A stretch of 24,711 nucleotides of DNA from CBDAPI01 sp964565865 (GTDB lineage: Bacteria > Acidobacteriota > UBA6911 > RPQK01 > CBDAPI01). The stretch lies in contig CAZMGM010000032.1 of the NCBI GenBank assembly GCA_964565865.1, forward strand, positions 1 through 24,711. Direction: 5' to 3'. Shown piece by piece: positions 1 through 9,226 of this stretch; within the stretch, counting starts at the first letter, position 1; the number at the start of each line of letters is the position of its first letter. The translations under genes were made by a program, and so were the position numbers. A model generated the notes under the pieces. It did no database searches, was not told where the DNA came from, and was given only the letters and a program-made list of their open reading frames with translations.

Positions 1-1734
1 GTTAGCGAAGCGATCGACCGCGTGGAGATTCAAGGCCTTTGTCGGGAGCGGGATTCGAAGCGATTCTGCCCGGGCAACGGGCTAGCCGGCCACGTACTGG
101 GGTTCGTGGGAGTGGACGGACAGGCCTGGAGCGGTTTGGAGCTGGCCTACAACCAGAACCTGAAAGGGGCTTCGGGTCAGGTCGAACTCACGATGGATGC
201 CAAACGCCGCAGTTTCAGCAGTCAGAAAGGCTCTCGAGCGACGGCTGGAGATTCCGTGATCCTGACTCTCGACAGCACCATTCAGTTCGCAGCCGAGCAG
301 GCACTCCAAAAGACCGTCGAGTCTACCCGGGCGATCAATGGAAGTGCCATTGTCATGAATCCGCAAAACGGCGAGATTCTGGCCATGGCCTCCTACCCTC
401 CCTTTAATCCTAACCTCTACAATACCGATCAGACCAGAAACCAGAGAAATCGCGCCATCCAGGATTCTTACGAACCGGGCTCCACGTTTAAGGTGGTGAC
501 GCTCGCAGCCGTTCTCGACCAGGGAATGACCACAATAGATGAAACTATTGATTGCCGGGTAGGTACCTTGCGTCTGGCCGGGAAAGTCTATCGCGAGGCC
601 AGCAGAAGCTACAGTGAGCTGAGAGTCGACGAGATTCTCGCAAAGTCCAGCAACGTGGGGACAATCAAGCTTGCACTGCGTCTGGGCAATCAGAAGTTCT
701 ACGAATACATCAAACGCTTTGGATTCGGTGAGCCGACAGGTATCGATCTTCCCTTTGAGGTAAAGGGGCGGCTGCGCACACCTCCAGAGTGGTCAAGGCT
801 CTCAATCGGGGCTCTGGCGATTGGGCAGGAGTTGAGCGTAACAGCGCTGCAAATGGTGCGTGCCGTTTCTGTGATCGCAAACGGGGGCTATCTGGTGGAA
901 CCATACGTGGTGAGCCGAATCGTGAGCCCGGCCGGACAACTGGTTGCTGCCCCGCAGGCAGTCCGTCACCGCGTGATCAAAGCCGAAACGGCCCGGCTCT
1001 TGCGGGGGGCCATGAAACATACCATCGAGCAGGGAACCGGGAAACTCGCCCGACTGTCCGGGTTTTCAGCCGGAGGAAAGACAGGAACAGCCCAGAAGTT
1101 CGTTGGCAAGGGGTACTCAAAAAGCAAGTACATCTCTTCATTTCTCGGGTTCGGACCTCTTGAGGATCCCGCTCTGGCCGCGATCGTGGTTATTAACGAG
1201 CCGGTCGGGGAGTACCGCGGCAGCCTGGTGGCAGCTCCGGTATTCAAGGAAATCATGGAGCGCGGACTCATCAAACTGGGAGTTCCACGGGACGAGGTTT
1301 CATCCTTGTGGATGACCTCCCAGGAAAAGCGAGCGGAACCGAAGGAGGCTTCGGGAGTCTTAGAAAAGCAGGACCTTTCCATGGAGGGTCTCAGAAACAC
1401 CGTGGCTGCCCTGGTCGGAAGCAGCCCGGACGGCTTGGCGGAAGGGAATGTCGTCACCTTGTTGACCAAGGGGGTCAACTTACCCGATTTCAATGGATTG
1501 AGTTTGCGAGAGGTGGCGATTTCCAGTGCTCGCCTCGGGCTGTCTCTAAGCTATACGGGAAGGGGCAGAGTGGTGGGCCAGAGACCGCCCCCCGGTACCC
1601 TGGTTGTCCCAGGAACCGTGTGTGAGGTGGTACTCTCGGAAGAGGGAGGCATAGAACTTGCGGCTCGAAGACCTTATCGCGGCGTTTCCCCCCAGGTCAT
1701 TTCAAATCGGGGTGGAGGGGTATTTGAAGACTGA
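1..1734 (+). CDS. ftsI: Septal peptidoglycan transpeptidase FtsI (PBP3/PBP2x-like) with C-terminal PASTA domain, 5'-partial
   Basis: This is the D,D-transpeptidase that cross-links septal peptidoglycan with FtsW. The frame is open from base 1, so the N-terminal membrane anchor and part of the dimerisation domain lie outside the window; the 577 visible residues begin within that domain (GLAGHVLGFVG). The transpeptidase domain follows with all three active-site motifs: STFK (visible residues 161-164, catalytic Ser161), SSN (216-218) and KTGT (360-363). A PASTA-like domain lies at about residues 492-550, from VNLPDFNGLSL to CEVVLSEE, and a short tail ends the protein. PASTA modules on division PBPs are known from Firmicutes PBP2x and from some diderm phyla, but E. 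coli FtsI lacks them. The 3' end overlaps murE by 77 bases, which places it at the head of the visible dcw operon. The identification is firm; the true start cannot be seen. Confidence 0.96.
   Translation, partial: VSEAIDRVEIQGLCRERDSKRFCPGNGLAGHVLGFVGVDGQAWSGLELAYNQNLKGASGQVELTMDAKRRSFSSQKGSRATAGDSVILTLDSTIQFAAEQALQKTVESTRAINGSAIVMNPQNGEILAMASYPPFNPNLYNTDQTRNQRNRAIQDSYEPGSTFKVVTLAAVLDQGMTTIDETIDCRVGTLRLAGKVYREASRSYSELRVDEILAKSSNVGTIKLALRLGNQKFYEYIKRFGFGEPTGIDLPFEVKGRLRTPPEWSRLSIGALAIGQELSVTALQMVRAVSVIANGGYLVEPYVVSRIVSPAGQLVAAPQAVRHRVIKAETARLLRGAMKHTIEQGTGKLARLSGFSAGGKTGTAQKFVGKGYSKSKYISSFLGFGPLEDPALAAIVVINEPVGEYRGSLVAAPVFKEIMERGLIKLGVPRDEVSSLWMTSQEKRAEPKEASGVLEKQDLSMEGLRNTVAALVGSSPDGLAEGNVVTLLTKGVNLPDFNGLSLREVAISSARLGLSLSYTGRGRVVGQRPPPGTLVVPGTVCEVVLSEEGGIELAARRPYRGVSPQVISNRGGGVFED
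1642..1649 (+). promoter_or_regulatory. Shine-Dalgarno site deciding the TTG start of murE
   Basis: GAGGGAGG lies 8 bases before TTG at 1658, inside the 3' end of ftsI. No other start with a comparable site gives a normal MurE N-terminus. Confidence 0.7.
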
Positions 1735-3133
1735 AATCTCTTCGCTGGAATACGATTCCCGAAAGATCGGCGCCAATTCGATCTTCTTTGCGATCGAAGG
1801 ACATGATCTGGACGGCCATCACTTTATTCCCCAGGCTCTTTTCAACGGTGCTGCAGCGATCGTTTCCGAGTGCCCGGCTCCGGCGGACTTCCCACGTACC
1901 TGGCTGCAGGTAGAGAACATTCGCCGATACATGGCGGAAATGGCCAGCCGTTACTTCGGACATCCCTCCGAGCAGCTGCAGCTGGTCGCCGTGACCGGCA
2001 CCAACGGAAAAACCACCACTGCCAGCCTCATTCATTCGATCCTGGACACGGCCGGGCCCGCTATTCTGATGGGTACCGTCGAGACCATTGTGGGGGAGAA
2101 GGTCGTGGAGTCGATTCGAACGACGCCCGAGGCGACCGAGATCCAGAAGCTTCTTTCCTGTGCGATCGAACAGCAGTGTGAGTCGGGGGTGATTGAAGTT
2201 TCCTCACACGCCCTGGCCTTGGACAGGGTATACGGATGCAGGTTTGAGGTGGGAGTATTTACCAACCTGACCCAAGACCATCTCGATTTCCATGAAACCT
2301 TTGAGCGCTATCTGGCCTCTAAATGTCAACTCTTCGATCTCTCCTACAATCCCGCTCTCCGAGTAGCCATCCTGAATGGAGACGATGCCAATGTCGCCTC
2401 CTGTCCCCTGGATGGTTCCGTTCGCGCCGTGACATTCGGAATGTCGGACCGATACGATGTGTATCCCCTGAGCATGGAAACTGGTTTGGAGGGAACAGAA
2501 CTGTTGCTCAGTGTGGAGGGTAGGAGAGTCAGAATCTCGAGCTCTCTAGCAGGTACTCATAACATCTACAACCTGATGGCAGCCGTAGCCGCCTGTTCAA
2601 ACATGGGATTCCCCGACCACCACATCTCGGCCGGTATCGCCGCACTCGAACAAGTCCGGGGCCGTTGCGAGAGAGTCTCACTCGATGCCCCTTTCACCGT
2701 GTTTGTGGACTACGCTCACACGCCGAATGCGCTCGCCAGCGTGCTCAAACTGGCCCGAGACCGAGGCCGGGGACGGGTGATTTCAGTTTTCGGCTGCGGA
2801 GGGGACCGCGACCGAACCAAGCGCCCTCAGATGGGACGGATCGCATCCGAGCTGGCCGACATCGTCGTACTTACTTCGGACAACCCCCGATCCGAATCAC
2901 CCCGGGAGATCATTCGCCAGATTGAACTGGGTATAGACCCCCATAGTCCCTTCGAGTCAATCACGGATCGCCGAGAAGCGATCCGGCGCGCCTTCCACCT
3001 GGCAGGTCCCGGGGATGTTGTCCTCATTACCGGCAAGGGACACGAAACATACCAGGAAATCAATGGCCGGAGAATCGAATTCGACGACGCCCGCGTGGCC
3101 GCAGAAATCTATGATCGTAGTCTCTCTCGCTGA
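1658..3133 (+). CDS. murE: UDP-MurNAc-L-Ala-D-Glu:meso-diaminopimelate ligase MurE
   Basis: MurE is the cytoplasmic ATP-dependent ligase that adds the third stem-peptide residue to UDP-MurNAc-L-Ala-D-Glu. The protein is 491 residues, normal for the family. The N-terminal Mur domain (LEYDSRKIGANSIFFA) is followed by the ATP-binding P-loop GTNGKTT at residues 114-120 (Lys118) and the C-terminal Mur ligase domain. The DNPR motif at 408-411 is the signature of enzymes that accept meso-diaminopimelate rather than lysine, so the wall is inferred to be DAP-type. The start is TTG, chosen for its strong Shine-Dalgarno site and because the MRLEDLIAAF N-terminus fits the family. The gene overlaps ftsI upstream and murF downstream (23 bases), consistent with translational coupling. 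Confidence 0.97.
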   Translation: MRLEDLIAAFPPRSFQIGVEGYLKTEISSLEYDSRKIGANSIFFAIEGHDLDGHHFIPQALFNGAAAIVSECPAPADFPRTWLQVENIRRYMAEMASRYFGHPSEQLQLVAVTGTNGKTTTASLIHSILDTAGPAILMGTVETIVGEKVVESIRTTPEATEIQKLLSCAIEQQCESGVIEVSSHALALDRVYGCRFEVGVFTNLTQDHLDFHETFERYLASKCQLFDLSYNPALRVAILNGDDANVASCPLDGSVRAVTFGMSDRYDVYPLSMETGLEGTELLLSVEGRRVRISSSLAGTHNIYNLMAAVAACSNMGFPDHHISAGIAALEQVRGRCERVSLDAPFTVFVDYAHTPNALASVLKLARDRGRGRVISVFGCGGDRDRTKRPQMGRIASELADIVVLTSDNPRSESPREIIRQIELGIDPHSPFESITDRREAIRRAFHLAGPGDVVLITGKGHETYQEINGRRIEFDDARVAAEIYDRSLSR

Positions 3134-4544
3134 GGCGGCTGATGTCCTGAAGACCACCCTTGCCGGGCACCGAGTCGTCTCCAACTCAGAACCATTGCCT
3201 CCGGTTTCGATCGACAGCCGAACGATCTCTCCGGGAGACTGTTTCGTAGCTGTTTCCGGTGCACGCTTCGACGGGCATGACTTCATAGAAGAAGCCATTG
3301 AAAAGGGGGCTCGCGTAGTGGTTCACTCCAGATCCCTTTCTGTGGGAGCCACAGCTGCTGATTGCGTTTTCCTAAGAGTCGAAAATACGACTCGAGCGCT
3401 GCAGATTCTCAGTTCTCTGGTTCGGGAAAAGTGGTCGGGAATCGTTGTCGCTGTGACCGGCAGTATGGGAAAGACGACCACTCGAAGCTTCGTGTCAACG
3501 TTGTTGAGGCAGCACTACCGGGTGCGCGAATCACCTGGCAACCTGAACAACAATTTTGGCGTACCGCTGAGCCTCCTGGGGGTAGAGGAGCGTGATGAGA
3601 TTGCAGTTGTCGAGCTAGCAATGAATCATCCGGGGGAAATTCGGGCTCTCTCGTTGATCTGCCGGCCGGACATCGCTGTCATCACCAACGTGGCACCTGT
3701 ACATCTCGAGTTCTTCGATTCGATTGACCAGATCGCCGAAGCAAAAGCGGAAATCCTGGAGGGCTTGAGAGAGCGAGGAAGACTGCTCTTTAACGCCGAA
3801 GATCGGCGACTCTGTGCGATTGCCGGGAACTTCACGGGGAGCACAATGTCCTTCGGGGCCTCCGACCGCTGCCAGGTAAGTGTGACCGGTGAGCACGCAG
3901 CCGATCTCCACCGGATGGAGGTTACGATTCGAACGCCCACAGGCCGGTATTCGGCTCGTCTCCCATTCTCCGGGAGACACTATTTGTGCAACCTGGCGGC
4001 GGCTATAGCCATTGCTGTGGCTCTGGGCCTGACGGACGAGGCGATCCAGAACGGCATCCGCCGACTGTCACCCGTTTCCCAGAGAGGACGGATCAATTTA
4101 CTAAGCCCCGGCACAGGAATCGAGTTCACTCTGGTTGACGAATCCTACAACTCGAACCCTGAAGCTCTGAACTCGGTTCTGGAAGATTTTTCGCGCTGGC
4201 TCTGGAGCGGCCGTAAGCTGGCAGTCCTTGGCGATATGCTGGAGCTCGGAAGTCAGGCGAAAACGTACCATCGTGAGGTGGGACGGCGCCTGGCTGGTCT
4301 GGGTCTCGACATTGTGATTACCGTGGGCGATCTAACCCGGGAGACGAGGAGAGGGGCACGTGAGGCCGGGGTTCCCGCCCATCGGCTGGTTCATGCAGCA
4401 GACAGTTCACAGGCGGCCGAGCTAGTGCTTGGATTACTACGCAGCGGTGATTTGCTGCTCGTAAAGGCATCTCGCGGAATCGGTCTGGATCGTATGATCC
4501 GGCAGCTCGAGGCGGGTTTTGAAGTGGGCGAGGCATCTCCTTGA
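3111..4544 (+). CDS. murF: UDP-MurNAc-tripeptide:D-Ala-D-Ala ligase MurF
   Basis: MurF finishes the cytoplasmic precursor by adding D-Ala-D-Ala to UDP-MurNAc-tripeptide using ATP. With the ATG at 3111 it is 477 residues. It has the N-terminal substrate domain (VSIDSRTISPGDCFVAV), the P-loop GSMGKTTT at about 117-124 (Lys121), the central NNFGVPLSLL segment and the DESYNSNPEAL motif of the C-terminal half. The frame is open further upstream, to a start at 3015. The ATG at 3111 is preferred because MIVVSLAEAADVL matches how MurF proteins begin and gives a modest 23-base overlap with murE. No strong Shine-Dalgarno site precedes it, which suggests translation coupled to murE. The stop overlaps the mraY start as TTGA. 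Confidence 0.95.
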   Translation: MIVVSLAEAADVLKTTLAGHRVVSNSEPLPPVSIDSRTISPGDCFVAVSGARFDGHDFIEEAIEKGARVVVHSRSLSVGATAADCVFLRVENTTRALQILSSLVREKWSGIVVAVTGSMGKTTTRSFVSTLLRQHYRVRESPGNLNNNFGVPLSLLGVEERDEIAVVELAMNHPGEIRALSLICRPDIAVITNVAPVHLEFFDSIDQIAEAKAEILEGLRERGRLLFNAEDRRLCAIAGNFTGSTMSFGASDRCQVSVTGEHAADLHRMEVTIRTPTGRYSARLPFSGRHYLCNLAAAIAIAVALGLTDEAIQNGIRRLSPVSQRGRINLLSPGTGIEFTLVDESYNSNPEALNSVLEDFSRWLWSGRKLAVLGDMLELGSQAKTYHREVGRRLAGLGLDIVITVGDLTRETRRGAREAGVPAHRLVHAADSSQAAELVLGLLRSGDLLLVKASRGIGLDRMIRQLEAGFEVGEASP

Positions 4545-5653
4545 TCTACTATCTTCTTTATTCCTTTCACGACTATCTATCGCCTCTGAATGTTGTCCGG
4601 TACATCACCTTTCGCACGGCCTATGCGTCTCTTACGGCCCTGCTCATCAGTCTTCTTCTGGGTCCCTGGGTCATCCGGAAGTTAAGAGATTTTCAAATTG
4701 GGCAGTTCATTCGCGGGGAGGGTCCGTCCAGTCACCAGGCAAAAGCTGGAACCCCCACTATGGGAGGGTTACTGATCATCATCAGCATCGTCCTCCCAAC
4801 TCTGCTGTGGGCTGACTTGACGAATCTTTACGTGTGGATCGCCCTGATCTCTCTGCTGGTTCACGGAGCGATCGGATTCCTGGACGATTTCCTAAAGGTC
4901 TCGAGGCGACAAAGCCTGGGCCTGCGGGCCCACCACAAGCTGTTCCTGCAGTTGTTGGTGGCCTTCGGAATTGCCCTCACCCTGGTCTTGCTGCATTCCA
5001 GGCAGCTTTACAGCATCCGTCTCAGCGTTCCCTTTTTCAAGCAGTTTACGCCCGAGCTCGATCTGGTCATTATCGGGGTTTCAACCTTTCTCCCGTTAAT
5101 CATTTTCACGATCCTGGTTGTGGTGGGCAGCAGTAACGCGGTTAACCTGACCGACGGCTTGGACGGGCTGGCAACCGGACTGGTAATCATTGCGGCATCG
5201 GCACTCACGGTTCTCACCTATGTCACGGGGCACGCGGAGTTAGCGACCTATTTGGACCTGATCAAGAATACCTATGCAAGCGAATTGACGGTTTTTTGTG
5301 GCTCCATGGTGGGTGCCACGCTGGGTTTTCTGTGGCACAACACGCATCCCGCAGATTTGTTTATGGGGGATGTTGGCTCAGTGTCCCTGGGTGGAGCGAT
5401 CGGAACGGTGGCCGTGCTGATCAAGCAGGAGCTGCTGCTGTTTTCGATAGGAGGCATCTTCGTTTTGGAGATCTTTTCAGTGATGGTGCAGGTCGGTGCC
5501 TTCAAGATGCTGGGCAAGAGACCGTTCTTGATGGCTCCCATCCACCATCATTTCGAGCTCAAGGGCTGGACCGAGAGCCAGGTGGTGGTGCGTTTCTGGA
5601 TAGTGGGCCTGGTGTTTGCTCTGTTTAGTCTGACGACGCTCAAATTGAGATAG
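4541..5653 (+). CDS. mraY: Phospho-MurNAc-pentapeptide transferase MraY
   Basis: MraY moves phospho-MurNAc-pentapeptide from UDP to undecaprenyl phosphate, giving lipid I on the inner face of the membrane. The 370-residue protein is a polytopic membrane protein with the family hallmarks. They are GTPTMGG (70-76), the aspartate pair in GFLDDFLKV (Asp115-Asp116), NLTDGLDGLATG, FMGDVGSVSLGG and the PIHHHFE loop. The TTG start lies within the murF stop region (TTGA, 4-base overlap), and MIYYLLY is a typical MraY N-terminus. A weak purine-rich stretch (GGGCGAGG) precedes it within murF. The gene is followed by murD after 4 bases. Confidence 0.97.
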   Translation: MIYYLLYSFHDYLSPLNVVRYITFRTAYASLTALLISLLLGPWVIRKLRDFQIGQFIRGEGPSSHQAKAGTPTMGGLLIIISIVLPTLLWADLTNLYVWIALISLLVHGAIGFLDDFLKVSRRQSLGLRAHHKLFLQLLVAFGIALTLVLLHSRQLYSIRLSVPFFKQFTPELDLVIIGVSTFLPLIIFTILVVVGSSNAVNLTDGLDGLATGLVIIAASALTVLTYVTGHAELATYLDLIKNTYASELTVFCGSMVGATLGFLWHNTHPADLFMGDVGSVSLGGAIGTVAVLIKQELLLFSIGGIFVLEIFSVMVQVGAFKMLGKRPFLMAPIHHHFELKGWTESQVVVRFWIVGLVFALFSLTTLKLR

Positions 5654-5657
5654 AGCC

Positions 5658-7025
5658 GTGCTCCAGCTACGCCATAAGAGGGTTCTGGTAGCAGGCCTGG
5701 CCCGCAGCGGGGTGGCCGCCGCCAATCTTCTCCTCTCGCGGGGAGCCCAGGTTCGGGTCACGGACCTGAAGCCCGCGGACCAGCTCCAGGAGCAGCTCTC
5801 ACGGTTGCAGGGGAAGGTGGACACGACCCTGGGAGAACATCGAGTGGCAGATTTCCTGAACACGGATCTGATCGTCCTGAGTCCAGGCGTTCCCAAGGAC
5901 ATCAGGCCGCTGCAAAAGGCCCGTTCTGAGGGAATTTCCGTACTTCCAGAACTAGAGCTTGGGTTCCATTTTTTGGATGTCCCAGTGATCGGAGTTACGG
6001 GATCCAATGGAAAGACCACGACCACAACCCTGATCGGGAAGATTTTCGAAAGTGCGGGTACTGCAGTCGCGGTAGGAGGGAACATTGGAACGCCCCTTTC
6101 CGAGATCGCACTCGGCCGTCCGGCTGCCGGGACGACTCTGGTAGTCGAACTTTCTTCCTTCCAACTGGAGATGACCCAGCAATTCAAGGCCGACATTGCT
6201 CTAGTGCTCAACATTTCTCCAGATCATCTGGACCGCCATGAAAGTCTTGCATCTTACATAGCAGCCAAGCGGAAAATTCTTCTCATGCAGCGGGGCGCTG
6301 ACTGGGCGATCCTGAATGCGGATGATGAAGTGACCTCCGCCATGATGTCTGAAACCAAGGCGCGCGTTTGCCCCTTCAGCCGCCACCCTCTGAAAAGGGG
6401 GGTCTGTGTCGAGGATGGTCAAATCCTCGCAAAGCTGGAAGGGCGCCAGGAGGCACTGCTGGCAGTTTCCGAGATCGTGATCAGGGGGCGGCACAATCTC
6501 GAGAATGTTCTAGCAGCGGCAGCGGCAGCCTATGTCTCGGGGATTCCAAGGGACGCCTTGAGCCGGGCGGTGCGAGACTTCAAGGGAGTCGAACACCGCC
6601 TGGAGCGGGTGGCGCGCGTCGACGGAGTCGCTTACTACAATGATTCAAAGGCCACCAACGTGGAGTCGGCCAGGAGAGCACTGGAATCCTTTTCCGGCCC
6701 CATCGTACTCATCATGGGCGGACTGGACAAAGGAGGGGACTTCGTACGGTTGCAGCATCTCGTGAAACGCCGGGTCTGCCGTCTCATTCTGATCGGGGAA
6801 GCGGCCGCAAAGATCGAGAGGTCCCTGGGTCACTCTACCTGGGTCTCGAAGGAGGAGGATCTGGAGGAGGCCGTTGTGCAGGCAAGTCGCTGCGCCCGCC
6901 CTGGAGACACGGTCTTGCTGGCTCCCGGCTGCGCCAGCTTTGACATGTTTCGCAACTACGAACATCGGGGTCAGGTGTTCAAGGAAATTGTCGCCCGCAT
7001 CGTTCATGATCAGGATCGGCTATAG
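5658..7025 (+). CDS. murD: UDP-MurNAc-L-Ala:D-Glu ligase MurD
   Basis: MurD is the cytoplasmic ligase that adds D-glutamate to UDP-MurNAc-L-Ala. It has 455 residues and a GTG start 4 bases after mraY. The N-terminal Rossmann-like domain starts VLVAGLARSGVAAA. The P-loop GSNGKTTTT includes Lys119. ELSSFQLE, NISPDHLDRH and NDSKATN follow, and the C-terminal domain contains LAPGCASFDMF; all are typical of MurD rather than other Mur ligases. The N-terminus starts directly with the nucleotide-binding domain, so no upstream alternative is needed. It sits inside the continuous precursor-synthesis run and is followed 3 bases later by ftsW. Confidence 0.97.
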   Translation: MLQLRHKRVLVAGLARSGVAAANLLLSRGAQVRVTDLKPADQLQEQLSRLQGKVDTTLGEHRVADFLNTDLIVLSPGVPKDIRPLQKARSEGISVLPELELGFHFLDVPVIGVTGSNGKTTTTTLIGKIFESAGTAVAVGGNIGTPLSEIALGRPAAGTTLVVELSSFQLEMTQQFKADIALVLNISPDHLDRHESLASYIAAKRKILLMQRGADWAILNADDEVTSAMMSETKARVCPFSRHPLKRGVCVEDGQILAKLEGRQEALLAVSEIVIRGRHNLENVLAAAAAAYVSGIPRDALSRAVRDFKGVEHRLERVARVDGVAYYNDSKATNVESARRALESFSGPIVLIMGGLDKGGDFVRLQHLVKRRVCRLILIGEAAAKIERSLGHSTWVSKEEDLEEAVVQASRCARPGDTVLLAPGCASFDMFRNYEHRGQVFKEIVARIVHDQDRL

Positions 7026-7028
7026 CCC

Positions 7029-8138
7029 ATGAGGAATCGCATCCCGCCAGATAAGACGCTGCTGCTGCTGGTTTTCGCTCTTCTCGGTTTTGGCCTAGTG
7101 ATGGTCTTCAGCGCTTCCGCCGTGGGTACCGGAAGCTCCCGGATGTTTGTCCGTCAGTCCATTTTTATGTTCTGCGGACTTGCGGTCATGCTGGTAGTCA
7201 TGCGCGTGGACTACCGTTACTTTGGCGCTAAACCGATCCTGCTTCTACTGGTAGGCCTGAACTATCTTCTGCTTCTGGGAGCACTGGCTTCTCCCCCTAT
7301 CAACAACGCCAACCGCTGGCTTGTGGTTGGACCCTTCGGGGCCCAGCCTTCGGAACTCTCAAAGCTGGTGTCCATCTTTCTAACTGCCTCCTTTTTTGTC
7401 TGTTGCAGGGAGGGAAAAGCAGGTAGAAGAGAAGTATTTACTTATCTCTCGATACTGGGTTCAATTCTGGTGCTGGTGCTGGTTCAACCGGATTTCGGGA
7501 CGGCTGCTTGTATAGCATTCATTGCAGGCGTTCTGCTATTCCTAGCCGGCCTTCGCCTGCGTTATTTTGGAGCTGCTCTGCTGGCCGCTGTTCCCGGCTT
7601 CTTCTTTCTGGTCTACCGGGTACCCTACCGAAGGCATCGGATTCTGGCTTTCCTGAATCCGGAAGAGGATCCGCTCGGCGCCGGTTACCAGATTCGACAG
7701 AGCTTGATCGCGATCGGGTCGGGTGGCCCGGGTGGACAGGGCCTCGCTCAGAGCAAGCAGAAGCTAGCATTTCTTCCGGAGGCACACAACGATTTCATTT
7801 TCTCGATCATAAGTGAGGAGCTCGGCCTGGTTGGAGCCACTCTTCTGGTGGCTTTGTTCCTGGTGTTTTTCTGGAGGGGAGTAAGAGTCTCACTGCGATC
7901 GGACACAGCGTTCGGAACGCTCGCAGGGCTGGGGATTGTTCTCATGATCATGATCCAGGCACTGCTCAACATCAGCGTTGCCATGGGGCTCCTCCCCACC
8001 AAGGGCATTCCACTGCCCTTCATTTCAGCCGGAGGCTCATCCCTGTTCGTAACTCTGTTGTCTGTCGGAATCCTACTCAATATCTCGGCTCACCCTCGGA
8101 GTTCGACCGATACTGCCTGGTATGCGAAGAGATCATGA
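7029..8138 (+). CDS. ftsW: Septal peptidoglycan glycosyltransferase FtsW (SEDS family)
   Basis: FtsW is the SEDS-family polymerase that extends glycan strands at the septum from lipid II and works with FtsI. The 369-residue protein is almost wholly hydrophobic, with about ten predicted membrane segments. It carries family motifs: VMVFSASA near the N-terminus, NANRWLVVGPFGAQPSELSK in the middle loop, QPDFGTA, PEAHNDFIFSIISEELG and the C-terminal LPFISAGGSSL. The ATG at 7029 lies 3 bases after murD, and the stop overlaps the murG start as ATGA. SEDS proteins also include RodA and SpoVE, but the position in the dcw cluster supports FtsW. Confidence 0.95.
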   Translation: MRNRIPPDKTLLLLVFALLGFGLVMVFSASAVGTGSSRMFVRQSIFMFCGLAVMLVVMRVDYRYFGAKPILLLLVGLNYLLLLGALASPPINNANRWLVVGPFGAQPSELSKLVSIFLTASFFVCCREGKAGRREVFTYLSILGSILVLVLVQPDFGTAACIAFIAGVLLFLAGLRLRYFGAALLAAVPGFFFLVYRVPYRRHRILAFLNPEEDPLGAGYQIRQSLIAIGSGGPGGQGLAQSKQKLAFLPEAHNDFIFSIISEELGLVGATLLVALFLVFFWRGVRVSLRSDTAFGTLAGLGIVLMIMIQALLNISVAMGLLPTKGIPLPFISAGGSSLFVTLLSVGILLNISAHPRSSTDTAWYAKRS

Positions 8139-9226
8139 ATCTGAGATCGGAACAGGAAGGCGGGCCACGTGTTCTCTTTGCGGGTGGAGGGACGGGTGGC
8201 CACGTGTACATGGCCGTTGCAATCCGGCAGGAACTGGAGGGGCGGAGGCGTGGTTGCCGCTGTTTGTTCGTGGGTACCGATCAGGGTCTCGAGACTCGAA
8301 TTCTACCGCCGCTGGGGTTTCCCCTGCGAACTATTCGTGTCGGGGGATTGAATCGGGTGAGTGGCTTGCGGACCGTAAAGACCATGCTGCAACTTCCCGG
8401 CAGTTTCATCGACTCCTTGGGAATTGTCCAGGAGTTTCGACCCTCGGTGGTGGTGGGACTGGGAGGACACTCGTCCGGTCCGGTAGTCGTCGCCGCCCGC
8501 GCAAAGCGGTGCCCGGCCCTTTTAGTCGAGCCCAACGCCTACCCAGGTCTAACCAACCGAATGTTGGCCCGCTTTGTGGAAAAGTCGGCCGTAGCGTTTG
8601 CGGAAACCAAGCGGGTCTTTGGCTCAAGGGCGGTAGTCACCGGCGTACCGGTGCGGCGAGAGTTTCATGAAGTTCATTCCTGGGCGCTGAGCAACCGAGC
8701 CCTCCGGGTACTCATCTTTGGGGGCAGCCGCGGAAGCCGTCCTATCAACCGCCTCCTCTGTGAGGCCCTGGCCCATTTGCCAAGAGGTCTTCAAATCACA
8801 CATCAGACCGGAGAGGATGATATCGAGTGGGTCCTAAAGAGCTATCGGGCAGCGGGCATTGAAGCTCGAGTTCTCGAATATCTGGAGAACATGCCTGCCG
8901 AACTGGCCGGAGCCGACCTGGTCATCTCTAGGGCGGGCGCTTCCACGGTGGCAGAGCTGACTGCTGCCGGCCGGCCCTCAGTTCTGATCCCCCTACCGGG
9001 AGCAGCAGATGATCATCAGCGTAAAAATGCCAGATTACTGGAGCAAAGGGGCGCGGCGATACTCAGGGAACAAGCAGATGTGGACGGGCCGGCGTTGGGC
9101 CGCCTTCTAGCCCGACTTTGGGAGAATCGAGAGATGCTCTCGAGAATGGCCGAGGCCGCCAGAAGTTTGGCTAACCCTGACAGTTCTGCCCGGATTACCG
9201 AGCTGATTGAGGAGCTTTCAAGATGA
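8135..9226 (+). CDS. murG: Undecaprenyl-PP-MurNAc-pentapeptide GlcNAc transferase MurG
   Basis: MurG adds GlcNAc to lipid I, making lipid II at the inner face of the membrane. The 363-residue protein has the two-domain GT28 arrangement. The N-terminal glycine-rich loop is GGGTGGHVYMAVAI (residues 17-30), followed by GLGGHSSGPVV and EPNAYPGLTNRML. The C-terminal UDP-GlcNAc-binding half has ILIFGGSRGSRPIN-like sequence, ISRAGASTVAEL and PLPGAADDHQ. Residue 26 in the first loop is Met, where family members usually have Pro. The ATG start overlaps the ftsW stop, and the stop overlaps the murC start, both as ATGA. Confidence 0.96.
   Translation: MNLRSEQEGGPRVLFAGGGTGGHVYMAVAIRQELEGRRRGCRCLFVGTDQGLETRILPPLGFPLRTIRVGGLNRVSGLRTVKTMLQLPGSFIDSLGIVQEFRPSVVVGLGGHSSGPVVVAARAKRCPALLVEPNAYPGLTNRMLARFVEKSAVAFAETKRVFGSRAVVTGVPVRREFHEVHSWALSNRALRVLIFGGSRGSRPINRLLCEALAHLPRGLQITHQTGEDDIEWVLKSYRAAGIEARVLEYLENMPAELAGADLVISRAGASTVAELTAAGRPSVLIPLPGAADDHQRKNARLLEQRGAAILREQADVDGPALGRLLARLWENREMLSRMAEAARSLANPDSSARITELIEELSR

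Noticed and set aside
5477..6214. 245-codon minus-strand open frame opposite mraY and murD
   Set aside because: It spans two conserved genes on the other strand, has a Ser/Arg/Pro-rich composition and shows no domain.
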